Of a stretch of DNA of 64,000 bases, positions 20,284-30,979 are shown one piece after another (within the stretch, counting starts at the first letter, position 1; every line of letters begins with the position of its first letter). The position numbers and the translations under genes were made by a program. The notes under the pieces are model-generated. The model did not search any database, had not been told where the DNA came from, and worked only from the letters and a program-made list of their open reading frames with translations. Where the stretch lies: positions 39,221,781 through 39,285,780 of the forward strand of contig NC_053497.1 in assembly GCF_905171775.1 (NCBI RefSeq), written 5' to 3'. Source of the DNA: Rana temporaria. Its lineage: Eukaryota > Chordata > Amphibia > Anura > Ranidae.

Positions 20284-20905
20284 CAGAATATGCCATATTC
20301 GATTTCGCGATATATCTCGAATATATATTCGAATATTCGAGATATATTCGCTAAATTCGAATATTCGTGATATTTTATCGAAATTAATTGATTGCGATTT
20401 TTCGCTACTGCGAATGCGAAAATAATTGCGATTTTTTTTTTATAACTGCGGTAGGAGCGCTCTGATTGGCTCAGAATATTCGTGATATTTTATCGAAATA
20501 TCGCAACATGCGAATGCGATATTTATTGCGCAATTTCGAGATATGCTGGAGGAGCGCTCTGATTGGCTCAGAATATTCGTGATATTTTATAGAAATATCG
20601 CAACATGCGAATGCGATATTTATTGCGCAATTTCGAGATATGCTGGAGGAGCGCTCTGATTGGCTCAGAATATTCCTGATATTTTATCGAAATATCGCAA
20701 CATGCGAATGCGATATTTATTGCGCAATTTCGAGATATGCTGGAGAAGCGCTCTGATTGGCTCACTCTGAAATCGAATATTCGAGATATTTTAACGCAAT
20801 TTCACAAAATGCGAATGCGAAATTGATTGCAGATATTTCGAAAACTGCTGTAGCAGCACTCTGAAATCGAATATTTATGATATTTTAACCCAAAAACATA
20901 TTGCG
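20284..20905. repeat. Left subterminal ATTCG array of the hAT element
   Basis: Dense (CGAATATTCG)-like motifs are followed by three tandem units of about 95-100 bp (about 20454-20765). Each unit contains GAGCGCTCTGATTGGCTCAG, AATATTCGTGATATTTTAT and ATATCGCAACATGCGAATGC. Clustered short motifs next to hAT termini are the usual transposase binding zone. The CTCTGATTGGCTC core recurs near the right end (about 35172). Confidence 0.8.
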
Positions 20906-20941
20906 ATTGCGATTTTTTTCGATCGCGCATGCGCAATTGCG

Positions 20942-22747
20942 CGAACAGCACGCGACCATTTCCTGGAGCCTTGCCAGTTTCCAACTTATGATCGCAGCGC
21001 AATATTACAGCAACATGGTTGGAAGCAATTTCACTAAGTCTGAGGAAAAGATGCTGATTTGTGTAAGTATTTTGACCACTGTTATTTCATCATCTTCAAC
21101 TGCATTTTAGTCTAGTTTAAAAGTTAGTATATATGATCAGATATTAGTATTTCACAAAAAATGTGTCTCCTGCTTTTACAAAACTACAAGTCCCAGCATG
21201 CCTGGACAGCTGCAGACACCCTGGTTGGCAAATGTGTATTTAGGCACTTTTCCTTGTTATTTAGCATAATGAATTTAACATTTTTTTTGACTTCAGTGTC
21301 CTCAAGGCCCAAGGACGTTCGAATACATATTGCCCTTTAGATGTTGCAGAACTACAACTTCCAGCATGCCTGGGAATGCTGGCACTTCTAGTATTGTAAG
21401 TTCTGCAGGCCCCCATTTTTCAGGCCTTTATGCACGGGTCTCTAAACTGTGGCACCCTAGATGCAGCAAAAGTAAAATTCTTAGCATGCACTGACAGACC
21501 GTGGCTGATGGGAGTAGTAGTTTTGCAACAGCTGGAGGTGGACTGGTCTTGAAACCCAGAGTTAGGTAACAAACCCGTAGTGTTTTGCAACCATTCTGCC
21601 TCCAGCTGTTTTTTTTCTGTTGAAAAGCCTGTGGCGTGCAAAACACAACCCAAAAACTCCACCCGGTGGAACGAAAAATTTGCACACACCTAAAGAGTGA
21701 CATCACAAAAAACTGCGACGGTTGCATACGTCAGTGGTCCTCCGAAAAGGTCCCGTCTCTGACCCCCCGGGGCGTTAGGCTCCTGACAGGGAAAAGAGTT
21801 ACTGTGGTCCATACAGCCGAAGCCATATGGACCCATCTCGGTCCAAGCAGCGCAATCAACACGCGAACAACACGCGACCATTTCCTGGACCCTTGCCAGT
21901 TTCCAACTTTATGATCGCAACGCAATCGCAGAGCAAGATGGTTGGAAGTAATTTCACTGTATCTGAGGAAAATTTGCTGATTTGTGTAAGTATTTTGACC
22001 ACTGTTATTTCATCATCTTCAACTGCATTTTAGTCTAGTTTAAAAGTTAGTATATATGATCAGATATTAGTATTTCACAAAAAATGTGTCTCCTGCTTTT
22101 ACAAAACTACAAGTCCCAGCATGCCTGGACAGCTGCAGACACCCTGGTTGGCAAATGTGTATTTAGGCACTTTTCCTTATTATTTAGCATAATGAATTTA
22201 ACATTTTTTTGGACATAGGACGTATGCGAACGTCCTGACTTCAGTGTCCTCAAGGCCCAAGGACGTTCGAATACATATTGCCCTTTAGATGTTGCAGAAC
22301 TACAACTTCCAGCATGCCTGGGAATGCTGGCACTTCTAGTATTGTAAGTTCTGCAGGCCCCCGTTTTTCAGGCCTTTATGCACGGGTCTCTAAACTGTGG
22401 CACCCTAGATGCAGCAAAAGTAAAATTCTTAACATGCACTGACAGACCGTGGCTGATGGGAGTAGTAGTTTTGCAACAGCTGGAGGTGGACTGGTCTTGA
22501 AACCCAGAGTTAGGTAACAAACCCGTAGTGTTTTGAAACCATTCTGCCTCCAGCTGGTTTTTTTCTGTTGAAAAGCCTGTAGCGTGCAAAACACAACCCA
22601 AAAACTCCACCCGGATGCAGTGAAAAATGTGCACACACCTAAAGAGTGACATCACAAAAAACTGCGACGGGTACATACGTCAGTGGTCCTCCGAAAAGGT
22701 CCCGTCTCTGACCCCCCGGGGCGTTAGGCTCCTGACAGGGAAAAGAG
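20942..22747 (+). repeat. Tandem duplication of an 0.85-0.9 kb segment carrying exon 1
   Basis: 20942-21788 and 21862-22747 are near-identical, from ACGCGACCATTTCCTGGA to GCTCCTGACAGGGAAAAGAG. The second copy carries about 25 extra bases (GGACATAGGACGTATGCGAA, ending CGTCCTG) at about 22210. Each copy includes an ATG exon and a GTAAGT donor. Confidence 0.85.
21015..21062 (+). CDS. Myb/SANT-like gene of hAT element, alternative first exon (distal copy)
   Basis: 48 bp encoding MVGSNFTKSEEKMLIC and ending at a GTAAGT donor in phase 0. It is a duplicate of the exon at 21938-21985 with three substitutions (T-K-S / T-V-S; EKM / ENL). It could splice to the exon at 23007 by skipping the proximal copy. 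Confidence 0.6.
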
Positions 22748-25700
22748 TTAGCAATGCATATCTCCCCTATACGTGTATCCTGTGTTGTTAATAATATATT
22801 CATAATTATGCAAATGATAATGGCTGCTATATTTATGCAAAAAAGGTGGCGACCGAAATGGCAGGATATAAAATCTGTCATGTTACCCCTGTCATTGATT
22901 AATAAGGCGAGAATGCTTCCAATTGTTGAATAGCATACATTTACGTCATATATCCATAAGGCTGTCAACAGAAGTATTACAATATACTTTGTTCTTCATC
23001 TTGCAGAAGTTCCTGGAAACAGGATACGATGAGCTGCGGAGGCAGCCAGAGAAAAGGGCTGTGGTCAGCGCCCTAATCGCTGACTTTGGCGGCCAACACG
23101 ACCACAAGGCGATTGTGAAGAAGTGGTCTGACCTGAAGAGGCGCCAAATGGATCAGGTCAGACGTCTTCGGGCTAAATATCATCCAGGTAAGTTATTGTT
23201 GACAGTTATGTTTTTTTTTCAAAAGTGTATTTTGTGCGTGAACTCGAAAGAGAGAGGAGCCGGCCTGCAGGAGTTGGGAGGTCTCCCCCAGAGGCAATCT
23301 GCCACCTTTCTCCATGCCCCGGTTGGCAATGGCGGGTGTGAGGGGGTCCTCCCAAACCAACCTCGCATAGCACACCCACCAGGGGCGGGGCTGAGACCAC
23401 CAAACTCAATTCACATGTAGCCGAGAGCGGGATCCGAACCCCTAGCTGCAGAGGTGAATCACTTGTCAGCGCAGTGGCAATCGCGTGGAGCCACCACAGG
23501 TCCTTTGGTGACAGTTATGTAAGGTCATATGTAATTCATGTAAGGTCAGATGTTGTTAACCAAGATGCCATGTTGTGCTAACATATATCACCACCAGCCA
23601 AGGTATTCATAGTACTGTTGAAAAAAGACATGGGACAGCAGACAGGAACACAGAAGTTATGTGGGAACATACTTTTCCCATTGCTTTGCATGGGACTTTA
23701 AAGAAAAACCCCGACCATGGCAAATGGGGGTGGGTAAGGTTTAAACCACCTATCCTATGTTTGTGGCTGACATATAAGTAACCTGTGTGCCAAGTTTCAT
23801 ATAAATATCTTTAGCCGTTTGTACGTGATGCTGGAACATACATACATACATACATACATACATTTAAGCACACACACGTTGAGTTTTATATATATAGATT
23901 ACCACTAAATTCCTGTGTTAGGAGTGGGGTTGTTATAGTAATCCCGTGTGCTCCATCAGGCCCTTTTTTTAACATGAGATGGTCTGAACAAAACAAAGGA
24001 GACAAAAACAGCTCATTTTAACATGGTGGCATCCCAGCTCACGCTCAGTCCCCTATAGTGCCCACAAGACCCTTTAATATAACATTGTCCCATTGGTTAA
24101 CTGTCTATATAAATCAATTTGTATTCATATACAATACAGCAGAGTACACAGAATTTGCATACGTCATTAGAAAACATTTTTATAATATATGAACATTGTG
24201 TTATTATAGGAGCTCCGCTACCAGTTGTGCGAGCCAAGCGCAGAAGGCGCCAGGCCGATGAGGAGGAGGAGGAGGAGCATGCGGCAGAGGAGAATGCGGC
24301 AGAGGAGGAGATGGATGAGGAGGAGCAGCCAGGGCCCTCCCACTCCCCAACCCCAGCTCCTGTTGAGGAGCAAGCTGAGGAGCTTCCCCCCCCCACCACC
24401 CCAACTTCTCAAGCAGAAGAGCAGGAGGAAGAGAGCGGTCCTGTGAGCCTCGTTCAGGAAGGTAAATATGTGCACAATGATTAATAACATTTCAACAATA
24501 AAATGTAGATATAAAAATGGACAACATATAAAGCGCACCTGTCAGATTGTAGAACCATAATATGGTATTGATGCTAGAAGTATACAGGTAGTGCATAATT
24601 ATTAGGCAAGTTCTATTTTTGAGGATTCATTTTATTATTGAACAACAACCATGTTCTCAATGAACCCCAAAAACTCATTAATATCAAAGCTGAATATTTT
24701 TGGAAGTAGTTTTTAGTTTGTTTTTAGTGTTAGTTATTTTCGGGGGATATCTGTGTGTGCAGGTGACTACTATTACTGTGCAGAATTATTAGGCAACTTA
24801 ACCAAAAAATAAATAGATACCCATTTCAAAGATTTATTTTTAACAGTGAAACCAATATAACATCTCAACATTCACAAATACACATTTCTGACATTTAAAA
24901 ACAAAACAAAAACAAATCAGTGACCAATATAGCCACCTTTCTTTGCAAGGACACTCAAAAGCCTGACATCCATGGATTCTGTCAGTGTTTTGATCTGTTC
25001 ACCATCAACATTGCGTGCAGCAGCAACCACAGCCTCCCAGACACTGTTCAGAGAGGTGTACTGTTTTCCCTCCTTGTAAATCCCACATTTGATTATGGAC
25101 CACAGGTTCTCAATGGGGTTCAGATCAGGTGAACAAGGAGGCCATGTCATTACTTTTTTTTATTTAATACCCTTTCTTGCCAGCCACGCTGTGGAGTACT
25201 TTGACACGTGTGATGGAGCATTGTCCTGCATGAAAATCATGTTTTTCTTGAAGGATGGTGACTTTTTCCTGTACCACTGCTTGAAGAAGGTCTCTTCCAT
25301 AATCTGGCAGTAGGACTGGGAGTTGAGCTTGACTCCATCCTCAATCCGAAAAGGCCCCACAAGCTCATCTTTGATGATAACAGCCCAAACCAGTACTCCA
25401 CCACCACCTTGCTGGCGTCTGAGTCGGACTGGAGCTCCCTGCCCTTTACCAATCCAGCCACGGGCTCTTCCATCTGGCCCATCAAGACTCACTCTCATTT
25501 CAGCAGTCCATAAAACCTTACAAAAATCTTTCTTGAGATATTTATTGGCCCAGTCTTGACGTTGCAGCTTGTGTGTCTTGTTCAGTGGTCGTCGTCTTTC
25601 AGCCTTTATTACCTTGGCCATGTCTCTGGGTATTGCACACCTTGTGCTTTTGGGCACCCCAGTGATGTTGCAGCTCTGAAATATGGCCAATCTGGTGGCA

Positions 25701-26415
25701 AGTGGCATCTTGGCAGCTGCACGCTTAACTTTTCTCAGTTCATGGGCAGTTATTTTGCACCTTTGTTTTTCCACACGCTTCTTTTGTTTGATGATCACGC
25801 TTCAGAAGCTTTGCAATTTTAAGAGTGCTGCATCCCTCTGCTAGATATCTCTCTATTTTGGACTTTTCAGAGTCTGTCAAATCCTTCTTTTGGCCCATTT
25901 TGCCAAAGAAAAGGAAATTGACTAATAATTATGCACACCTGATATAGAGTGTTGATGTCATTAGACCACACACCTTCTCATTACAGAGATGTACATTACC
26001 TAATATGCCTAATCTGTAGTAGGCTTTCGAGCCTATACAGCTTGGAGTAAGACAACATGCATAAAGAGGATGATGTGGTCCAAATACTCATTTGCCTAAT
26101 AATTCTGCACTCCCGGGATGTGTTAGACACATAACAAGTGTATACACATGATAATGATTGATTAATAAGCAAAAAAAATATTTTATTTATTTGGTAACGT
26201 TCTTTGAAATCCAAATGTTTTTTTATTATATCCTAAAAGCATCAAGAGATCTGAGAAGGCAGAACAGACTCATCGAAAAGACCCACCAGAGGATCCTGCA
26301 AAACCAGCGGAAGATGAGCTACCTAACCCAACAAAATGCTCTGCTAGAGCAGCAGCTATCGGATCATATTGCGGAACTGCACCGCATTCAGAAACGCATT
26401 GATAGTTATATTTGA
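21938..26415 (+). CDS. Myb/SANT-like coiled-coil protein of the hAT element (4 exons)
   Basis: The exons are 21938-21985, 23007-23187, 24210-24461 and 26240-26415 (48, 181, 252, 176 bp). All junctions are AG/GT, phases match, and the product is 218 residues with no break. Residues about 5-70 form a Myb/SANT-like (trihelix-type) DNA-binding domain: FTVSEENLLICKFLETGYDE and IVKKWSDLKRRQMDQVRRLR. A basic KRRRRQ patch and an acidic/proline-rich linker (about 85-160) follow, then a C-terminal coiled coil (LRRQNRLIEKTHQRI, NALLEQQLSDHIAELHRIQK). The plan equals that of Harbinger accessory proteins, which bring the transposase to the nucleus and DNA. A similar role for the hAT transposase is inference. 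The SINE and Tc1 lie only in its introns. Confidence 0.8.
23007..23187 (+). CDS. Myb/SANT-like gene, exon 2 (DNA-binding domain)
   Basis: 181 bp with acceptor CTTCATCTTGCAG and donor GTAAGT. It encodes KFLETGYDELRRQPEKRAVV through KKWSDLKRRQ to AKYHP. It carries the conserved tryptophan and the (K/R)W.DLK(R/x)R signature of Myb/SANT-like domains. Confidence 0.82.
23212..23508 (-). mobile_element. tRNA-derived SINE in intron 2 of the Myb-like gene
   Basis: A 297-bp insertion flanked by a perfect 12-bp duplication TGACAGTTATGT (23200-23211 and 23509-23520). On the minus strand the 5' part reads GACCTGTGGTGGCTCCACGC and includes GGGTTCGGATCCCGC, a good pol III B-box. The 3' end is an A-rich tail (T9 on the plus strand at 23211-23219). 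These are the hallmarks of a tRNA-derived SINE mobilised by a LINE. Confidence 0.85.
23521..24209. other. Intron 2 of the Myb-like gene
   Basis: Noncoding. It includes a (CATA)n microsatellite at about 23840-23861 followed by TTTATATATATAG. No other feature was recognised. Confidence 0.5.
24210..24461 (+). CDS. Myb/SANT-like gene, exon 3 (basic patch and acidic linker)
   Basis: 252 bp with acceptor TTATTATAG and donor GTAAAT. It encodes GAPLPVVRAKRRRRQADEEE, then Glu-rich and Pro/Ser-rich sequence to SLVQEG. The antisense frames here (Ser- or Leu-rich) are shadows. Confidence 0.75.
24585..26117 (-). mobile_element. Tc1/mariner element with IR/DR termini
   Basis: The outer left repeat reads GTGCATAATTATTAGGCAAG (about 24591) and the inner left copy GTGCAGAATTATTAGGCAAC (about 24778). 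The mirror copies are at about 25921-25939 (inner) and 26092-26111 (outer). It is about 1.5 kb, starts after TA, and contains one transposase relic. It lies in intron 3 of the Myb-like gene. Confidence 0.88.
24917..25898 (-). pseudogene. Tc1 transposase, nearly full length, inactivated
   Basis: DD34E transposase of the Tc1 group. It starts at the ATG at 25898 (MGQKKDLTDSEKSKIERYLA). A frameshift follows near 25780-25800, then the frame is open to a TAA at 25160-25162, after which it resumes in the same frame to GGYIGH at 24917. The second catalytic Asp (FMQDNAPSH) and the Glu (SPDLNPIENLW) are present. The position of the first Asp reads WTAEMR, Ala instead of the family Asp. The frameshift, stop and substitution together make it dead. 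Confidence 0.85.
26240..26415 (+). CDS. Myb/SANT-like gene, exon 4 (coiled coil, stop)
   Basis: 176 bp with acceptor ATCCTAAAAG; the phase matches exon 3. It encodes ASRDLRRQNRLIEKTHQRIL to ELHRIQKRIDSYI and stop. Leu/Ile heptad spacing predicts a coiled coil, hence dimerisation or a partner contact (inference). Confidence 0.78.
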
Positions 26416-28199
26416 ATTTATTTTTGTATTAAAAAATCTTATTTTTTGGAAATGTTTCATTTCTTTTTGAGATAGAGTTGTAGGTTTTTCAACACATCTA
26501 ACTTCACATCAAACAAATCAACATCAACACATTTAACTTCATAATAAGCAAAAACATTTTATACTATTATTTTATTTAACAGTAACCTAGGACAAACTAA
26601 AGCACACGACACAGACACGACGAACACAAAATAAACTGTTGAAAAATGAACATAACAAAAGCAACAATATATATATATATATATACAAAGAGAGAGAGAG
26701 AGGGAGAGCAAGAAAGAGAGAGAATGCAGATGAGCTCTTGCAGACAGCCCAATGGTTGCAGTATAAATGCCGCAAAACAGGGTTTAACGTAAGGTTCATT
26801 GTTATAGTTACACTTGCTGTTTAGATCCGGTCTGGTAGCTTGTAGCGGAGGCTGTTGGTGGATCCGCTCTGCCAGAGAGGTCATGAAGCTTTACTCAGCA
26901 TGGAGGCAGCAGCAGGAGTATTAAAATATAATATAACTAGACAATGCATTTCCTGAGGAAAATGCGAGTGGGAATGCTGAATAGCTTAATTGGTGAGCCC
27001 CTTGCCAAAGACATTCACCATAACCACTACACTATCTTTAGGACACACAGCTTCTTTCTCTATCTGAAAAGTATAGAGTATGCTGACTTCCTGGTCGCCC
27101 CTCCCCCTCAATAGGTTTCCCCTCCCCCCCAGGTCAGTGAGGAGGAATATTGCACTGAGGTCAGGAAAGTTATTTATGGAAAGAAATAACATTACAAACA
27201 CTTTTAATTCACAGATCTAATACATGATTTAAGCCTCCAAACAAAGCTTAATAAATCCTCAAACGTACATGCAATTGATACAACGACTACACCGTTTGAA
27301 ATACACGGCCCTTGTAAACGCATCGATATGAAATTTATGTAGATAAACTTAAAAATGTGGCCATGTCTGCGATTTAGAAAAGAGCGTCTTTGTGAGTTCT
27401 GCAGCAACATTTTTTAGATAATTTAACATGAGAGTCTATGAGACATAATTTCTGGCTGTTGCTCCAATAACTAAAACTAAAATACGTATCGCAGAATTGA
27501 TCACATTGCCATAAACCAGACAAGCATAGCTACGTTTTGATATAAAAATTGTGTATGATAAGTAGATCTTGTGGGCGTGAGACCAATTTGTTTCCCCTTT
27601 TTGTAAAGATATTTTTAATTACAAAGATCTCCAATGTTAAGGTCACATGACAGACTCTAAATCCCCTCCATAGGATTACATTATAACCGATTGCATTTTT
27701 GTGAAAAATTCGCAAAACGTAAATTGCGTTTTCACCAAAAAATTGTAAACGATAACGATCTGAAAAGTCATAGCCGGATAGCTAAATATTTTGTGACCGC
27801 TTTAAAGTTTTTGCAGTGTCTGTAAGTGAAAGTATGAAGTAGCTGAAACTTTTGGCAGGGCATGTGAATTCAAAGGGGAAAAGGATGTTCTCATTGACTT
27901 CAATGTTAAAAAAAAGGGTCTAAAAGCTTAAAATTTATAAAAGTGTAAAAAGTAGAAAAAAACTTGAAGAAGTCCCATCATTAGCTGAACGAGACGAACA
28001 TTTTTACAGTTGAATGGTCTCAATAGCTGAAAGTATGCCGAAGTTACGCAGAACCAAAAAACGTAAGGAATAATAAGATTACTAAATTTACGTATATCAA
28101 TACTGGAAATGTTTATTAAAGCATTCACAGTAATTAAGATTAATACATTTACGGGTATCCATACTGGGAATGCTTATTAAAGCATTCCCACTAAGTATC
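26416..28199. other. Interior of the hAT element, no gene seen
   Basis: AT-rich noncoding DNA. It holds a (TA)n(GA)n microsatellite at about 26669-26725. A tandem duplication of about 61 bp lies at 28085-28195 (ATACTGG(A/G)AATG(T/C)TTATTAAAG in both units). No coding exon was recognised on either strand. Confidence 0.5.
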
Positions 28200-30285
28200 A
28201 CACAGGCATGATTTACAAGCAGTAGTGGTAATAGTAATAGATAGCATAAAAACACTTGGGGAATACTTTACAGCATCAGTAGTGGTCATAGTAGTCAATA
28301 GTGTACCAAAAAATTGGGACACAGGTGTCTTGACTGAGCTGTAATAGTAGTAGTAGACATTGACAATACAGTGTCAAATCACTCGGGCAAGAGGTGCCAT
28401 GATGAACAGCAGTCTTAATAAGAGTATATAGGGTGTGAAATAACTGCTGACATAGGTGTCTTGACTGGGCAGCAGAAGCAGCAGTAGTAGTATTAACAGT
28501 AGTAGTTGATACAGAGTCATATCACATGGGCAGGAGGTGCCATGATGAACAGCAGTAGGAATAGGAGTATATAGAGTGTGAAATAACTGCTGACATAGGT
28601 GTATTGACTGGGCGGCAGCAGCAGCAGAAGCAGCAGTAGTAGTATTAACAGTAGTAGTTGATACAGAGTCATATCACATGGGCAGGAGGTGCCATGATGA
28701 ACAGCAGTAGGAATAGGAGTATATAGAGTGTGAAATAACTGCTGACATAGGTGTATTGACTGGGCTGCAGCAGCAGCAGAAGCAGCAGTAGTAGTATTAA
28801 CAGTAGTAGTTGATACAGAGTCATATCACATGGGCAGGAGGTGCCATGATGAACAGCAGTCTTAATAAGAGTATATAGAGTGTGAAATAACTGCTGACAT
28901 AGGTGTATTGACTGGGCGGCAGCAGCAGCAGAAGCAGCAGTAGTAGTATTAACAGTAGTAGTTGACACAGAGTCATATCACTTGGGCAGGAGTTGCCATG
29001 ATGTACAGCAGTCTTAATAAGAGTGTATAGAGTGTGAAATAACTGCTGACATAGGTGTATTGACTGGGCGGCAGCAGCAGCAGAAGCAGCAGTAGTAGTA
29101 TTAACAGTAGTAGTTGATACAGAGTCATATCACATGGGCAGGAGGTGCCATGATGAACAGCAGTCTTAATAAGAGTATATAGAGTGTGAAATAACTGCTG
29201 ACATAGGTGTATTGACTGGGCGGCAGCAGCAGCAGAAGCAGCAGTAGTAGTATTAACAGTAGTAGTTGACACAGAGTCATATCACTTGGGCAGGAGTTGC
29301 CATGATGTACAGCAGTCTTAATAAGAGTGTATAGAGTGTGAAATAACTGCTGACATAGGTGTATTGACTGGGCGGCAGCAGCAGCAGAAGCAGCAGTAGT
29401 AGTATTAACAGTAGTAGTTGACACAGCGTCATATCACTTGGGCAGGAGTTGCCATGATGTACAGCAGTCTTAATAAGAGTATATAGAGTGTGAAATAACT
29501 GCTGACATAGGTGTATTGACTGGGCGGCAGCAGCAGCAGAAGCAGCAGTAGTAGTATTAACAGTAGTAGTTGATACAGAGTCATATCACATGGGCAGGAG
29601 GTGCCATGATGAACAGCAGTCTTAATAAGAGTATATAGAGTGTGAAATAACTGCTGACATAGGTGTATTGACTGGGCGGCAGCAGCAGCAGAAGCAGCAG
29701 TAGTAGTATTAACAGTAGTAGTTGACACAGAGTCATATCACTTGGGCAGGAGTTGCCATGATGTACAGCAGTCTTAATAAGAGTGTATAGAGTGTGAAAT
29801 AACTGCTGACATAGGTGTATTGACTGGGCGGCAGCAGCAGCAGAAGCAGCAGTAGTAGTATTAACAGTAGTAGTTGACACAGAGTCATATCACTTGGGCA
29901 GGAGTTGCCATGATGTACAGCAGTCTTAATAAGAGTATATAGAGTGTGAAATAACTGCTGACATAGGTGTATTGACTGGGCGGCAGCAGCAGCAGAAGCA
30001 GCAGTAGTAGTATTAACAGTAGTAGTTGACACAGAGTCATATCACTTGGGCAGGAGTTGCCATGATGTACAGCAGTCTTAATAAGAGTGTATAGAGTGTG
30101 AAATAACTGCTGACATAGGTGTATTGACTGGGCGGCAGCAGCAGCAGAAGCAGCAGTAGTAGTATTAACAGTAGTAGTTGACACAGAGTCATATCACTTG
30201 GGCAGGAGTTGCCATGATGTACAGCAGTCTTAATAAGAGTATATAGGGTGTGAAATAACTGCTGACATAGGTGTCTTGACTGATC
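28200..30285 (+). repeat. 152-bp minisatellite, about 13 units
   Basis: Units repeat every 152 bp from about 28529 to 30201, with more degenerate units before that. Each contains GGGCAGGAGGTGCCATGATG, TGAAATAACTGCTGACATAG and a CAG/TAG-rich block (GCAGCAGCAGCAGAAGCAGC, then AGTAGTAGTATT). Two main variants alternate: CACATGGGCAGGAGGTGCC and CACTTGGGCAGGAGTTGCC. The repeated 99-codon Leu-rich minus-strand frames are artefacts of the period (152 is not a multiple of 3, so a stop recurs). The array ends abruptly at the Tc1 fragment. Confidence 0.92.
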
Positions 30286-30286
30286 C

Positions 30287-30930
30287 AGAGGAGTCATGGG
30301 AGAAAATCATGTGGTCAGATGAGACCATAATATAACTTTTTGATCATAATTTCACTAACCGTGTTCGGAGGAAGAATAATGATGAGTACCATGCCAAGAA
30401 CGCCATCCCTAATGTGAAGCATGGGGGTGGTATCATCTTTTTTTTTGGTGGTGTTTTTCTGCACATGGGACAGGGTGACTGCACTGTATTAAGGAGAGGA
30501 TGACCGTGGCCATGTATTGCGAGATTTTGGGCAACAACCTCCTTCCCTGAGTTAGAGCTTTGAAGATGGGTCGAGGCTGGGTCTTCCAACATGACAATGA
30601 CCCAAAGCACACAGCCAGGATAACCAAGGATTGGCTCTGTAAGGAGCATATCAAGGTTCTGGCGTGGCCTAGCCAGTCTCCAGACCTAAACCCAATAGAG
30701 AATCTTTGGAGGGAGCTCAAACTCCGTGTTTCTCAGCGAGAACCCAGAAACCTGACTGATGTAGAGAAGATCTGTGTGGAGGAGTGGGCCAAAATCCCTC
30801 CTCCAGTGTGTGCAAAGCTGGTGTAAAACTACAAGAAAGGTTTGACCGCTGTAATTGCAAAGAAAGCCTACTGTACCAAATATTAACATTGATTTTCTCA
30901 GGTGTTAAAATAGTTATATTCAGCACTGTA
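30287..30930 (+). pseudogene. Tc1-like transposase, 5'-truncated fragment
   Basis: A Tc1-type catalytic domain of a different family from the one at 24917. The frame 30560-30826 encodes MGRGWVFQHDNDPKHTARIT (second catalytic Asp) and SPDLNPIENLWRELK (catalytic Glu), ending VCAKLV. Upstream homology back to 30287 (SWEKIMWSDETI-like DNA) is frame-broken. The N-terminal DNA-binding region and left terminus are missing. It lies between the minisatellite and the end of the hAT transposase. Confidence 0.85.
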
Positions 30931-30979
30931 AATACATCAGGTCCGGGGCTCCATCAGGGAATGCATGACAAGGGACCCT

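Noticed and set aside
23400..23508. tRNA-like sequence considered as a tRNA gene
   Set aside because: Only an A/B-box-like head is present. It continues into a SINE body with an A-tail and target duplication, so it is a SINE.
24097..24538. Ser-, Pro- or Leu-rich minus-strand open frames
   Set aside because: Antisense of the acidic Myb-like exon 3; the plus frame has splice sites and domain context.
28200..30285. Regular repeat array considered as CRISPR-like
   Set aside because: Units are contiguous and near-identical with no unique spacers, and the setting is a vertebrate nuclear genome.
28669..30297. Series of eight near-identical 99-codon minus-strand open frames
   Set aside because: They are the 152-bp minisatellite read in one frame; poly-Leu/Ala/Thr composition comes from the CAG/TAG block, and each ends where the period shifts frame.
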